From IMG/VR virus record IMGVR_UViG_3300046507_000667, positions 62,001-126,000 of that record: a stretch of DNA of 64,000 nt, one strand, 5' to 3'. The notes under the pieces are model-generated. The model was not told where the DNA came from. It was given only the letters and a program-made list of their open reading frames with translations, and made no database searches. A program made the translations under genes and the position numbers. Positions 16,435 through 24,307 of this stretch are shown here, in pieces. This DNA is from a virus. How positions within the stretch are numbered: the stretch's first letter is position 1; every line of letters starts with the position of its first letter.

Positions 16435-17772
16435 TTACTTCATTTTGACATCTGCAACAATCGCTAAAAGAACTGACTGTTGTTGTGCATTGAGAGTGAA
16501 GCCACTCTTGATGCCAGAGAGGAATGCAATCTTTTCCTCTTTCGTGATGTCAAGTCTAGCACCAGCTCCAAGAATTGCATCCTTGTAAGTAGCATAGACT
16601 TTCTTGTTGATACTGAAGAATTGGCATTCATTCATTTCTTCAATTTCAACAAGCTTCAGCTTAATGAGCCTATCGACAGCCTGAACGAATGCATATTTGG
16701 TTGCACGCAATCCATTTTCCAATTCATCGAGATAAATCGGAGTAGGATGAACCATGATACGTTCGATCAATGTCGTTTCAAGCAAAGAGAAAGCTACTTC
16801 AGTCTTTGGCTTGGGAGGACGAACAACTGCTCGACGAACAATGTCAGGAGTCTTTTTGCTTGAAGTTTCTGATTCAGGCTCTTTGACAGGAGGTGTTTCT
16901 GTCGGTTCTTCTTTCCTAGGCACGCTCGGAGTTTCTTCCGGTTGTGGTTGAGGAACTGGTTTCGAAGGTACATCCTCGGAAGGAGTGTTATTTGAAACCA
17001 ATGCCAGTTGAGTAGGAAATTTTTCTACTGGCGTGATCATCGGAGAACCTGACTTTGTGTTCGAATACTTCTGAACGATTTCAGTAGTAGGAGAGACCAT
17101 CTTGGCATCCTTCTTTCCAGAGTTCTTATCAGCGTGCATTGCGCTTAATCCGATTGATCTTTCAACATTCAATCCCAATGCATTAAGAATCTTGTCAGCC
17201 ATTTTGTCATCGGGATTGATTTGGTAGGAATAGCGACGATGCGTTCCTTCACGAATAATCATACCAGTCTTATACAACGTAGACAAAGTAGCACTCGTGA
17301 TATTAAACGGTACACCAATTTTCTTGCTGATCATTCCAGAATCATACTTAATTCCATAATTATCAAACAAGAGTTGAAGTACCTCATACAGGATGGTAAA
17401 TTTCCGTTCTTTCTTATCCTTTGTAAGAGAATAAGTTTGATTTACAACGTCATAATCAAAGCCATAATAATGACAAAGACGTTCAACGTCACCAATAGTT
17501 GCAGGAAGGTCATACTTCCTTTCACCATTTGAAGCCTTAAAGGTAATGAGAAAACCGGGATAAACATTGGTCGTGAGATACATACGCTCAATGTAATCTT
17601 CAGTCTTATCATTCCACCCAAGCAGCTTATGAATCTTCTCACAAGAAAGACTACCTTTCTCTTTAAGAAGATTAAGAATATTCAGGAAGTTCTCCTTAGT
17701 ATTCTTAGAGTTAAACTCTGCTGCAGCTGCTTCATTTTCCATTTCGACAACTGACAAAGCCATTGCTTTCAT
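16435..17772 (-). CDS. two-part winged-helix-like DNA-binding protein with Pro-rich linker, 445 aa
   Basis: The N-terminal 200 residues have repeated helix-turn-helix/winged-helix features (ENFLNILNLLKEKGSLSCEKIHKLLGW; ISKKIGVPFNITSATLSTLYKTGMI with a basic wing, EGTHRRYSYQI). A linker of about 110 residues is rich in Pro, Glu, Lys and Thr. The C-terminal part has another small helical domain (FVQAVDRLIKLKLVEIEE). This suggests a transcription or replication factor, by inference. Codon use is GC-richer than in the neighbours, as in 13340-14440. A promoter motif is at 17835-17845. Confidence 0.65.
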   Translation of the reverse strand: MKAMALSVVEMENEAAAAEFNSKNTKENFLNILNLLKEKGSLSCEKIHKLLGWNDKTEDYIERMYLTTNVYPGFLITFKASNGERKYDLPATIGDVERLCHYYGFDYDVVNQTYSLTKDKKERKFTILYEVLQLLFDNYGIKYDSGMISKKIGVPFNITSATLSTLYKTGMIIREGTHRRYSYQINPDDKMADKILNALGLNVERSIGLSAMHADKNSGKKDAKMVSPTTEIVQKYSNTKSGSPMITPVEKFPTQLALVSNNTPSEDVPSKPVPQPQPEETPSVPRKEEPTETPPVKEPESETSSKKTPDIVRRAVVRPPKPKTEVAFSLLETTLIERIMVHPTPIYLDELENGLRATKYAFVQAVDRLIKLKLVEIEEMNECQFFSINKKVYATYKDAILGAGARLDITKEEKIAFLSGIKSGFTLNAQQQSVLLAIVADVKMK

Positions 17773-17834
17773 TGCATTTTCCTTGAATTGAATATTTCTT
17801 ATTAGCGACTAAATTCTTCGATCTAGTCATTAGT

Positions 17835-17845
17835 ATAATATATTC
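17835..17845 (-). promoter_or_regulatory. early-type promoter motif
   Basis: Minus strand GAATATATTAT, 63 nt upstream of the 445-aa gene. Confidence 0.7.
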
Positions 17846-17867
17846 CTATATACTGCTATAATACGAA

Positions 17868-18233
17868 TTATACTTGCCAAGCTAAGTTAGTGACATCGTT
17901 ATTAGTAAGATCACCATCTTTGAAAACTAGCTTATTCAAGTTATTGGGACACTTGCCAAGAAATGCTTCAGCAACTAGCCATGCTACTCGAAAGCTTTTT
18001 GATTTACCTTCCTTACTAAGATTCACACCAATATAGTCAGTAGTATGACTAAGGGCCATCATTTTGCCCTTAATAATGGTAGTCTTTTCAGGTTGATTCA
18101 ATGCAATAGTTGCACCACCTTGACTTAATACTTTTACTTTTCTTGGACGATCTTCTGAACGCACTTTACCAGTATTACTAACTGAATAAGAACCTTCATA
18201 GCCAACTACAGGCTTCCATACAACAGTATTCAT
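17868..18233 (-). CDS. NUMOD4/HNH homing-endonuclease relative with missing catalytic His, 121 aa
   Basis: The N-terminus (WKPVVGYEGSYSVSNTGKV) is a clear NUMOD4 DNA-binding motif. The C-terminal half follows the HNH_3 pattern (AWLVAEAFLG ... LVFKDGDLTNNDVTNLAW), but the two His residues normally found at H-x-LVAxAF and vNHxDG are replaced by Ala/Trp and Phe. The NN and NLxW parts remain. Nuclease activity is therefore doubtful, and it may be a domesticated DNA-binding protein. Its gene stands alone with no intron around it. Family call is strong; loss of activity is inferred from the missing residues. Confidence 0.8.
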   Translation of the reverse strand: MNTVVWKPVVGYEGSYSVSNTGKVRSEDRPRKVKVLSQGGATIALNQPEKTTIIKGKMMALSHTTDYIGVNLSKEGKSKSFRVAWLVAEAFLGKCPNNLNKLVFKDGDLTNNDVTNLAWQV

Positions 18234-18257
18234 TTATTTTCCTTAGTATAGTAAAAC

Positions 18258-18286
18258 TCCCTATCCCTCTTTTTGAAGGATAGGGA
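18258..18286 (-). terminator. intrinsic terminator after the RyR-like gene
   Basis: CCCTATCC pairs with GGATAGGG, and the minus-strand tail is AGTTTTAC. Confidence 0.8.
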
Positions 18287-18291
18287 TTACA

Positions 18292-18570
18292 TCAGTTTGC
18301 TAGTAATGCACCAATCGTATTAAACAAGAGGTAATCTTTAACTCGTTTTTGACGTGGCAATGAAGTATAAGGAATATCGCCATCATAGAAATCTTCTACT
18401 GAAGCTCCAGGTTGTGAAACCATTTGAGCAATAAATCCAATATATGCTTCTTGTTGCTTATCAGTCAAAACGTCCCAATTAGGAATAAGTTCGCCGATAG
18501 TTTTGCAATATGCTTGTTGTGCAGCATGAGCAACTTTTGCAATATCTACGAAGCTAATTGAAGTGGACAT
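18292..18570 (-). CDS. RyR-domain-like phage protein, 92 aa
   Basis: The pattern VAHAAQQAYCKTIGE ... NWDVLTDKQQEAYIGF, and later the run IPYTSLPRQKRVKDYLLF, follows the small phage proteins related to the ryanodine-receptor RyR repeat (HxxNRxYCxxIG ... W ... PYxxLPxxxKxKDxLF). The function of such phage proteins is not established; some RyR-type domains bind nucleotides. It begins with GGAAAGAA before the ATG, 9 nt after the PAAR gene. Family similarity is from memory of the pattern, so moderate confidence. Confidence 0.6.
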   Translation of the reverse strand: MSTSISFVDIAKVAHAAQQAYCKTIGELIPNWDVLTDKQQEAYIGFIAQMVSQPGASVEDFYDGDIPYTSLPRQKRVKDYLLFNTIGALLAN

Positions 18571-18579
18571 TTCTTTCCT

Positions 18580-18852
18580 TTAATTAATGAAAAAATCAGG
18601 TGATCCTTCAATGTTGGTAGAACCATCATCTAAGGAATCACCAACTCTAGCTACTGGAAGGCTATTTATGAATACATCAGGTGAACCTGATTCTTGCACT
18701 GCTTCATGACCATTGCATTCAGCATACTTGTCAGTTACCCTGACTATTCCTTTACCATTTACTGCAGTGTCTTCAGATGCAGTAATACTAGGTCTAGGTT
18801 GACAACTATCATGAGCAGAACATCTATCACCTAATCTTACTACAGCTGGCAT
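18580..18852 (-). CDS. PAAR-repeat spike tip protein, 90 aa
   Basis: The whole 90-aa protein fits the PAAR fold: MPAVVRLGDRCSAHDSC at the start, then GIVRVTDKYAECNGH and SPDVFINSLPVARVGDSL, ending GSPDFFIN. These proteins cap the membrane-piercing spike of contractile tails (T4 gp5.4) and type VI secretion systems, with a metal ion held by His/Cys residues at the tip; His and Cys are present here. Its place among accessory genes rather than in the baseplate cluster is unusual. Confidence 0.88.
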   Translation of the reverse strand: MPAVVRLGDRCSAHDSCQPRPSITASEDTAVNGKGIVRVTDKYAECNGHEAVQESGSPDVFINSLPVARVGDSLDDGSTNIEGSPDFFIN

Positions 18853-18861
18853 AGTATTCCT

Positions 18862-19149
18862 TTAAGCGTCTTTATCAGCACTAAAGACACATCGAGTATT
18901 TTCATATGAAATATTACCATCTATCCACCATGCTGTGCCGAACATGTTGTGATGGTCAGGTAGCTTATGTACCTTTTCTAAATCTTTTTCTTCAATTGAT
19001 AGGATTATACTTCTACCAGTTTTTACACACCATGCCAAAGCTGCTTGAAGATTACTAAATCCTCGAACAGGACTACAAATATGTCCTGTGTCTTTATATA
19101 ATTTTGCTTTTTTAGGAGTAGTGCAATGAAAAAGAATTTGTGGTTTCAT
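18862..19149 (-). CDS. small protein with possible ADP-ribosyltransferase-like pattern, 95 aa
   Basis: The protein begins ILFHCTTPKKAKLYKDTGHI, continues with PVRGFSNLQAALAWC and has LPDHHNMFGTAWWID. A His-x-Thr at the start, followed by a Gly-Phe-Ser and an Ala-rich helix, recalls small ART-like folds (tRNA 2'-phosphotransferase or Rifampin ADP-ribosyltransferase style), but the match is weak and I do not assign activity. Its ATG overlaps the stop of the downstream gene's neighbour at 19146. It may be a conserved phage protein of unknown role. Confidence 0.7.
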   Translation of the reverse strand: MKPQILFHCTTPKKAKLYKDTGHICSPVRGFSNLQAALAWCVKTGRSIILSIEEKDLEKVHKLPDHHNMFGTAWWIDGNISYENTRCVFSADKDA

Positions 19150-19445
19150 TTAGATTGAATATGATCTTCTAATTGATCAATCGGAACAAGCTTATTTTTC
19201 TTATCACGAGGGTTAATATGAACGACTTTATACTTATTAGGCACTTCACCATCTGCATTGGATCGTAGGACAATACTCTTATTAGAACCAATGATAAGAT
19301 TTTCAATCGCCTTCATAACTACTTTATTTTTACTTTGAATAACGATTTGATCAATATTATCTAGATCAATAAACAAAGTTCTATCTTCAACTCGAAGTAC
19401 AGGAAGTTTAGTTTCCTGTTTTGTATCTTCTTTAATTTCCGGCAT
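19146..19445 (-). CDS. unknown protein, 99 aa
   Basis: The start at 19445 overlaps the stop of the gene before it (TAATG), so the two are translationally coupled. The protein is charged and beta-rich in the middle (LFIDLDNIDQIVIQSKNKVV) with a basic C-terminus. No family is recognised. It overlaps 18862-19149 by 4 nt. Confidence 0.78.
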   Translation of the reverse strand: MPEIKEDTKQETKLPVLRVEDRTLFIDLDNIDQIVIQSKNKVVMKAIENLIIGSNKSIVLRSNADGEVPNKYKVVHINPRDKKNKLVPIDQLEDHIQSK

Positions 19446-19954
19446 TAGCAAAAATCTCCAATACGCTTCCGATTATTATTTCCTGCCAATCTAGTTTGCA
19501 TAAGACCCAAGAATGTCTCATTGGATGAGATATCTCTAATTTTACGTTTCATTTCTTGATACTTAGCATTATTCGGAAGACTTAGATTACGCAGAGGAAT
19601 ATTGCGCTCTTCACCATTAATTAGTACTTGACGAGTAGTGTGTCCTTCATCATTAAGTACTTTACCATAACCTTCAGTACAAATAACAATAGTACCATTT
19701 GTAAAAGAAGATACTTTTAGGTAATCATGGAATTCAAATTCAATAAGATTCTTTGCCTCAATTGTCTTAAGAGTACGAAGCGGTGATGCTTCCATTACTC
19801 GAAGATGGAGCATACCATTTTTAATAGTCTTAATTTCATCAATAGCCATAATTTGATAGGCATGGTCTTCATCTGTAGGAATGACCATCATACCAATTTC
19901 AAAGCCATAGGACTTCATCATTTGTGCTGCCTTTGCTGCGAATTCTTGATTCAT
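19445..19954 (-). CDS. unknown protein, 169 aa
   Basis: The ATG at 19954 is chosen over a TTG 18 nt upstream. The ribosome site is weak. The product is a mixed, soluble protein with a basic C-terminus ending in GDFC. No family is recognised. The gene begins about 50 nt after the terminator of 20038-20421, so its own promoter must be close by; none of the early-type motifs is seen there. Confidence 0.75.
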   Translation of the reverse strand: MNQEFAAKAAQMMKSYGFEIGMMVIPTDEDHAYQIMAIDEIKTIKNGMLHLRVMEASPLRTLKTIEAKNLIEFEFHDYLKVSSFTNGTIVICTEGYGKVLNDEGHTTRQVLINGEERNIPLRNLSLPNNAKYQEMKRKIRDISSNETFLGLMQTRLAGNNNRKRIGDFC

Positions 19955-20001
19955 CTTATTAATGTACAACAAAAAGAAAATTTATTAAAATTAGAATAAA
20001 A

Positions 20002-20030
20002 AAGTAAAGGGTACTGCAATCCCTTTACTT
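20002..20030 (-). terminator. intrinsic terminator after the 20038-20421 gene
   Basis: AAGTAAAGGG pairs with CCCTTTACTT; the minus-strand tail is TTTTATTC. Confidence 0.85.
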
Positions 20031-20037
20031 TCCTACT

Positions 20038-20421
20038 TTAGAACGATTGAACCCAAGGATGATTAATACCCATATTATCTGTAGAGTAATTAATTACACC
20101 CAAGCAAATGTCACGAAGAGTATATGCACGTGTACCAGATGCAATGCCATGTTCAATCGCCCATTCAATTACATGGAGATAGAAAATAGCACGGGAGAAA
20201 TATAGACCATTCAGTCCATGTTCTCCCATATACGATTTATCTGAGTGACGAGTAAATCTATCTTGAAGCTTTTTGAGTTCACGAAAACGTCCCATAGCAT
20301 TAAGGTAGCTAGCGATGTCAATGTTTCCTCCATTGAAAGTGTCTTTGAATTTTTCAACACAATCAACTTTATTATGCATCAAATGGACTGAACGATTATT
20401 GCTGGAAAACGTTGCGAGCAT
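20038..20421 (-). CDS. unknown protein, 127 aa
   Basis: A 127-codon gene with TTAGGAGTTCTTC before the ATG. The product contains several His, Arg and Tyr residues and two helical stretches (AIFYLHVIEWAIEHGIASG). No family is recognised. An early-type promoter motif lies 57 nt upstream, and the gene is followed at once by a terminator, so it is transcribed alone. Confidence 0.83.
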   Translation of the reverse strand: MLATFSSNNRSVHLMHNKVDCVEKFKDTFNGGNIDIASYLNAMGRFRELKKLQDRFTRHSDKSYMGEHGLNGLYFSRAIFYLHVIEWAIEHGIASGTRAYTLRDICLGVINYSTDNMGINHPWVQSF

Positions 20422-20477
20422 GAAGAACTCCTAAGTTAGTAAATTATTTCGATAGGAGTTTCTTGCTCCTTCACCGA

Positions 20478-20488
20478 AATAATATATC
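20478..20488 (-). promoter_or_regulatory. early-type promoter motif
   Basis: Minus strand GATATATTATT, 57 nt upstream of 20038-20421. Confidence 0.7.
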
Positions 20489-20519
20489 TATAAAAGTTCA
20501 CCAGTTACGATGTTTCCAA

Positions 20520-20738
20520 TCATTCCCCGTTGTTTCCCTGATTGTGTAAGGCTGCATAGATTGATTGAGCTATACAAAGCGGTGCCCAGATAATCACTAA
20601 TACAAAGCCAGTCACAATTCTACCAGACGGTTGTGGGTTTGCTTCTTCAATCATTTTCCACATATCGGCATTATTATTAATCCATACTAAGCCAATAATT
20701 ACATAAATCACCATCCAAATGATGTAATAGACTATCAC
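20520..20738 (-). CDS. small membrane protein with two predicted segments, 72 aa
   Basis: Probable GTG start at 20738 (an internal ATG exists at codon 9). Two hydrophobic segments, IIWMVIYVIIGLVWI and IVTGFVLVIIWAPLCIA, flank a short acidic loop, giving a two-pass inner-membrane protein with a polar tail. No family is recognised. Such small membrane proteins in early regions are often involved in lysis control or superinfection exclusion, but nothing here shows which. Confidence 0.65.
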   Translation of the reverse strand: MIVYYIIWMVIYVIIGLVWINNNADMWKMIEEANPQPSGRIVTGFVLVIIWAPLCIAQSIYAALHNQGNNGE

Positions 20739-20778
20739 TTTATACTATCCCAGTTAGTATTGTGAATAACTTAGAAAA

Positions 20779-21117
20779 CTACTCCATATCTTGAAGTAAG
20801 TAGACTAATACTCTTGCTGCATCTTGATAGAATAGTCCATACATTTTTTGATTTTCATCACTGAACCATTCGTTATTTGTTTCTGCTGCTTCTTTACTAA
20901 TGACACTAATCATTGGATTATTCAATGTCATATAGAAAGCAACCCATTGCTCTTTAGCAGATGCTTCAAATAATGCTCCAAAGATAGGAGCTAGAATATT
21001 GTTAGGAGAATGGACCTTTCCCATAAGTTTGGTAAAGGATAAGAAGCTTGTAGGAAAGTATAGAGACTCTCCAGATGACTTCTCAATAACTTCTTCCTGT
21101 TTATTACTAAATCCCAT
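20779..21117 (-). CDS. unknown protein, paralogue of 21392-21712, 112 aa
   Basis: It shares a pattern with the gene at 21392-21712: a YFPTSF/YLFPENF start, LFEASAKEQWVAFYM versus LYGAAYREKWAAIYI in the middle, and YGLFYQDAARVLVYLL versus EGLYYQDAGKLLALL at the end. The two are diverged copies. The product is soluble and rich in aromatic residues. Function unknown. GAGGAAGTAAT precedes the ATG. Confidence 0.82.
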   Translation of the reverse strand: MGFSNKQEEVIEKSSGESLYFPTSFLSFTKLMGKVHSPNNILAPIFGALFEASAKEQWVAFYMTLNNPMISVISKEAAETNNEWFSDENQKMYGLFYQDAARVLVYLLQDME

Positions 21118-21118
21118 A

Positions 21119-21328
21119 TTACTTCCTCACTCTAATCTGTGTTATGAGTTGATTCAAAGGAATTTTATCAGTATTAGCAAGCAATCTTTTAATTTTTAGT
21201 AAATTATGTGGTTTTAATGAGATTGCATTACGAACATCTGAATTCCATATAATATTTTTCGATTTGTCGATACTAGCATAAAACGTATCGCCATATCTGA
21301 TAATACAAGTCCTTCTAATCTTTCTCAT
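21119..21328 (-). CDS. small basic unknown protein, 69 aa
   Basis: A 69-codon gene 1 nt from the next. It is strongly basic (many Arg and Lys), with a pattern RTCIIRYGDTFYASIDKSKN that looks like short beta strands. No family is recognised. An early-type promoter motif lies 29 nt upstream of its ATG. Confidence 0.75.
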   Translation of the reverse strand: MRKIRRTCIIRYGDTFYASIDKSKNIIWNSDVRNAISLKPHNLLKIKRLLANTDKIPLNQLITQIRVRK

Positions 21329-21357
21329 GATACCTCACTTACAGTACTAGCCAAATT

Positions 21358-21368
21358 AATAATATATT
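21358..21368 (-). promoter_or_regulatory. early-type promoter motif
   Basis: Minus strand AATATATTATT, 30 nt upstream of 21119-21328. Confidence 0.7.
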
Positions 21369-21391
21369 TGCATAGTAACCGCAAGTACCTA

Positions 21392-21712
21392 CTACCAAGC
21401 AGTTAGTAGGGCAAGCAGCTTACCAGCATCTTGATAATAAAGTCCTTCTTTATCGTTGGTCTTATCTTCAAAATACTGATTATTTTGTCTTGCTAATGGG
21501 TGATGTTCAATATGTACTTTAAGTCGGTTATCCTCAATATAAATTGCAGCCCATTTTTCTCTATATGCTGCACCATAGAGTTCACTAAGCATTTTAGCAT
21601 TAGCTATCTTATGCTTAGGATCTTGTGATGTAAAATAGTCATTGAAGTTTTCTGGAAAGAGATATTCTTCACCATCATATTCTACAACATCTTGAGTGTT
21701 TGCAAATGCCAT
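21392..21712 (-). CDS. unknown protein, paralogue of 20779-21117, 106 aa
   Basis: It is the second member of the pair described at 20779-21117: similar length, with the same central (KEQW/REKW) and C-terminal (LFYQDAA/LYYQDAG) motifs. It has its own early-type promoter motif at 21762-21772, so the two copies are separately controlled. Function unknown. Confidence 0.82.
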   Translation of the reverse strand: MAFANTQDVVEYDGEEYLFPENFNDYFTSQDPKHKIANAKMLSELYGAAYREKWAAIYIEDNRLKVHIEHHPLARQNNQYFEDKTNDKEGLYYQDAGKLLALLTAW

Positions 21713-21761
21713 TACTATACCTATAACGTTAAGTTGATTTTGTTATAGTTGTTATCAATAT

Positions 21762-21772
21762 AATAATATATT
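21762..21772 (-). promoter_or_regulatory. early-type promoter motif
   Basis: Minus strand AATATATTATT, 50 nt upstream of 21392-21712 and just after the capsid terminator. Confidence 0.7.
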
Positions 21773-21784
21773 CGCAAAAAGCAA

Positions 21785-21820
21785 ATAAAACTCCCTAACC
21801 CTCTTTCGAAGGTTAGGGAG
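21785..21820 (-). terminator. intrinsic terminator of the major capsid gene
   Basis: CTCCCTAACC pairs with GGTTAGGGAG around CTCTTTCGAA, followed on the minus strand by TTTTATTT. Confidence 0.9.
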
Positions 21821-21848
21821 ATTATTCCAACAGATACTAAGTTACAGC

Positions 21849-23405
21849 TTAAGCATTGTTAGCAATTGTTACCTTACCAATCATGGGGGTAACCATGTTG
21901 AATAGGTGACGCTTGATCATCTGAATGCTTGGTAGGTTAACTGTGTTTGGTGAAGCTGAACCGCGAACAGTTAGGAAGCTGTATGGGTAGTACTTGAAGG
22001 TTGTGAAGTCTGGTTCTGAAGGAACGTAGATCACAATGAATTCACCTTGTGTGAAGTAAGGTGATTGTAGTAGAGTGTAGGTTGTGATACCTGATGTGAA
22101 GGTACCGACCTTGTAGTCTACTGATACATCATTTGGTTGCTCATCATTGTTGTAAACCCAACGAACGTTTGAAACAACTTGTGCATCGAGTGGGTGTGCG
22201 AAAATAACTGCATGACCACTGTAGATGTTTACTGATGTTTGAAGCTTGGTTACTAGACGATCGAACTTGATCTTGATCTGTTCACGCCATGCTGCATCAC
22301 CTAGAGCGTAGTTGCTTGGGGGAACTACGTCAAATGCTTCAGTGATACCAGCGGATTGCTGGAATGAACGCTTAAGGAAGTCAATACCTTGAAGGTCAGT
22401 AGCATGAGCGATAACAGTTGACATTGACTCTAGGTGAGCTAGAGTTGAGTCAATCTGGTACATTGCCATAACATCAGTGATTTGCTGAATGTTAATTGGG
22501 CTTTCTACTGGCTGTGCGGTACCAACTACTAGTTCGATAGCATCGATATCGAAACCAACTTGTAGTGCAGCATTGTTAGCTTCTGAAGATACATAACCAC
22601 GAATCTTAAAGTCTGATAGAACACCACCGATTGCGGTAGCATCAATTAGACCCTTTTCACGGTTTACCTTAGCTAGGAAGGTAGCTGTATGTTCAGGAAC
22701 TGGTGTAGCGCCACCAACTGCTGGTACTGTAACTTGACCTTGAATAACGTTGATGTTGGTATCAAGCTTGAATTCAACAGGGAAAACAACGCCATCAACT
22801 GTTACTGAAGTAACTGCGAAATTACCATCGATTTCATCGCCGAGTGCTGCATTCTTGCTGATTGGGGTGAGTAGGTCGAAACCTGATACAGCACCACCAG
22901 TTACAGGAACATCAGCATTTAGCTGTGGAAGACCAAATAGGTCACGACGTGCTGTCATTGCACCTGGAAGGTAAACCTTCTCATTGGTAGCATGATCAAC
23001 GATGTAAGGACGCTTTGTAGTAATCTTGAACTTTGGTTGCTCGACTGGTTCGGTAGGAAGACCTTCACGAACAGCAATCTTTGGGAAACCAACGCGTAGA
23101 ATTGGGAGTGAAAGCGCTGTAATTGGGTTCGCACCGGCGATTGTACTTTCGGTAAGAGTACCCATACGGACGTTTTCAGCTAGCATAATAAGGTCTTGAC
23201 GTGTTTGTTCGTCAGTACCTTCAACTAGGCGCTCAACGTATTCGTTGAAAGCTACCTTGTTGCTCATTACGTCTAGAGCTGCTTCTGAGAAAATATTTAC
23301 GCCTTCGCCTTCGAAGTGTTCTTGTAGAGCCTTAACTGTACCAAGAGCCTTTGAAGTATATTGTTGACCACGGCGATGGCTTGGAGCACCATATGAAACT
23401 GCCAT
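21849..23405 (-). CDS. major capsid protein (HK97-type), 518 aa
   Basis: A 518-residue protein with an N-terminal helical and basic part, a long Ala/Gly/Val-rich body, and C-terminal segments (VYNNDEQPNDVSVDYKVGTF; FIVIYVPSEPDFTTFKYYPY) typical of major capsid proteins of large myoviruses. GC content and codon choice indicate a highly expressed gene, and it has its own strong terminator. The leader holds TTATAAATG at 23511-23520, like a T4-type late promoter. Cleavage by a prohead protease is not evident. Assignment rests on composition, size, expression signals and position next to the acidic core-like protein. Confidence 0.82.
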   Translation of the reverse strand: MAVSYGAPSHRRGQQYTSKALGTVKALQEHFEGEGVNIFSEAALDVMSNKVAFNEYVERLVEGTDEQTRQDLIMLAENVRMGTLTESTIAGANPITALSLPILRVGFPKIAVREGLPTEPVEQPKFKITTKRPYIVDHATNEKVYLPGAMTARRDLFGLPQLNADVPVTGGAVSGFDLLTPISKNAALGDEIDGNFAVTSVTVDGVVFPVEFKLDTNINVIQGQVTVPAVGGATPVPEHTATFLAKVNREKGLIDATAIGGVLSDFKIRGYVSSEANNAALQVGFDIDAIELVVGTAQPVESPINIQQITDVMAMYQIDSTLAHLESMSTVIAHATDLQGIDFLKRSFQQSAGITEAFDVVPPSNYALGDAAWREQIKIKFDRLVTKLQTSVNIYSGHAVIFAHPLDAQVVSNVRWVYNNDEQPNDVSVDYKVGTFTSGITTYTLLQSPYFTQGEFIVIYVPSEPDFTTFKYYPYSFLTVRGSASPNTVNLPSIQMIKRHLFNMVTPMIGKVTIANNA

Positions 23406-23510
23406 TTTGAATTCCTTATTTAAATAAAGTAACCGTAATTTTTAAAAATTAAGGCCGACGACTTCTCAAGTACGTCTGCTTCTATACAAATGTTTGATAC
23501 AGTTACAAAT

Positions 23511-23520
23511 CATTTATAAC
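23511..23520 (-). promoter_or_regulatory. possible late promoter before the capsid gene
   Basis: Minus strand GTTATAAATG, 106 nt upstream of the capsid ATG; similar to the TATAAATA box of T4 late promoters. Similar words occur before two HU-like genes. Weak evidence because AT-rich words are common here. Confidence 0.4.
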
Positions 23521-23526
23521 AAAATC

Positions 23527-24183
23527 CTACTTTGCCTTCTTTTTAGTTTGATTATTAATACTATTAGCCTTAACGAAAAGTTGAAGGTTAGTGTTAATAC
23601 CTCTAAGGTCAGACATATAGGTGTTATAAATTGCTAAAAGATCAGCATATTTTTTTGTGGTGAAAAATTCCACATCAACTAATAGAGAATCCAAACTAGT
23701 AATGTTAAATTGAATCTTATCTTTGATAAATTTAACTGTATATAGATTGGATGCAGGTAAATCTAAGTCTGCTAGCTTAGTATAGATATCTAAAAGATTT
23801 CTATAACTGATTTGTAATTGTGTAAAGAGATCATAGAGAAGCACGCGCTTCTTCTGAGTTTCTTCATCTTCTGGAGTCTCAGGTGATGGAGTATCCGTAT
23901 CTGGATCGAATTCTTGAGAACTATCATCATCAGCCGCCACAGCATTATCTGTGTTCTCACTACCTTCGTTCTCGTCAGGATATTCTACATCATACTGAGA
24001 ATCATCATTGGAAGAATCATCATCAGAATTACTAGAGTCATCATCGGAACTTGAATTATCGCTAGACACATCTTCTTTGTCTGCGGTTATATCTTTGTTG
24101 CTATCGTCTTTATCTGAAGCCTTGGGATCTTGGGTATCTGTATCGCCGTCAGCCTCTAATAAAAACTTAAGAAATGAATCCAT
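23527..24183 (-). CDS. very acidic protein, possible prohead core or scaffold component, 218 aa
   Basis: Residues about 12-110 are almost only Asp, Ser, Glu, Asn and Thr, while the C-terminal 100 residues are helical and Lys-containing (LLYDLFTQLQISYRNLLDIYTKL). Its position just upstream of the major capsid gene and its composition resemble small acidic prohead core proteins such as T4 gp67. This is an inference from context; no domain is recognised. GGAACTAGAAACC precedes the ATG. Confidence 0.6.
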   Translation of the reverse strand: MDSFLKFLLEADGDTDTQDPKASDKDDSNKDITADKEDVSSDNSSSDDDSSNSDDDSSNDDSQYDVEYPDENEGSENTDNAVAADDDSSQEFDPDTDTPSPETPEDEETQKKRVLLYDLFTQLQISYRNLLDIYTKLADLDLPASNLYTVKFIKDKIQFNITSLDSLLVDVEFFTTKKYADLLAIYNTYMSDLRGINTNLQLFVKANSINNQTKKKAK

Positions 24184-24270
24184 GGTTTCTAGTTCCTATG
24201 ATAATTCTTAAAACTATCTGATTGTTTATTGATTTTCAATAACAGGATGACATTTCGTAAATCTTCTAGA

Positions 24271-24298
24271 AAAAGAAAAGGCATAGTAACCTATGCCC
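24271..24298 (-). terminator. intrinsic terminator after 24308-24784
   Basis: GGCATAG-TAA-CCTATGCC with a minus-strand tail TTTTCTTTTT. Confidence 0.8.
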
Positions 24299-24307
24299 CT
24301 TCTTTAT

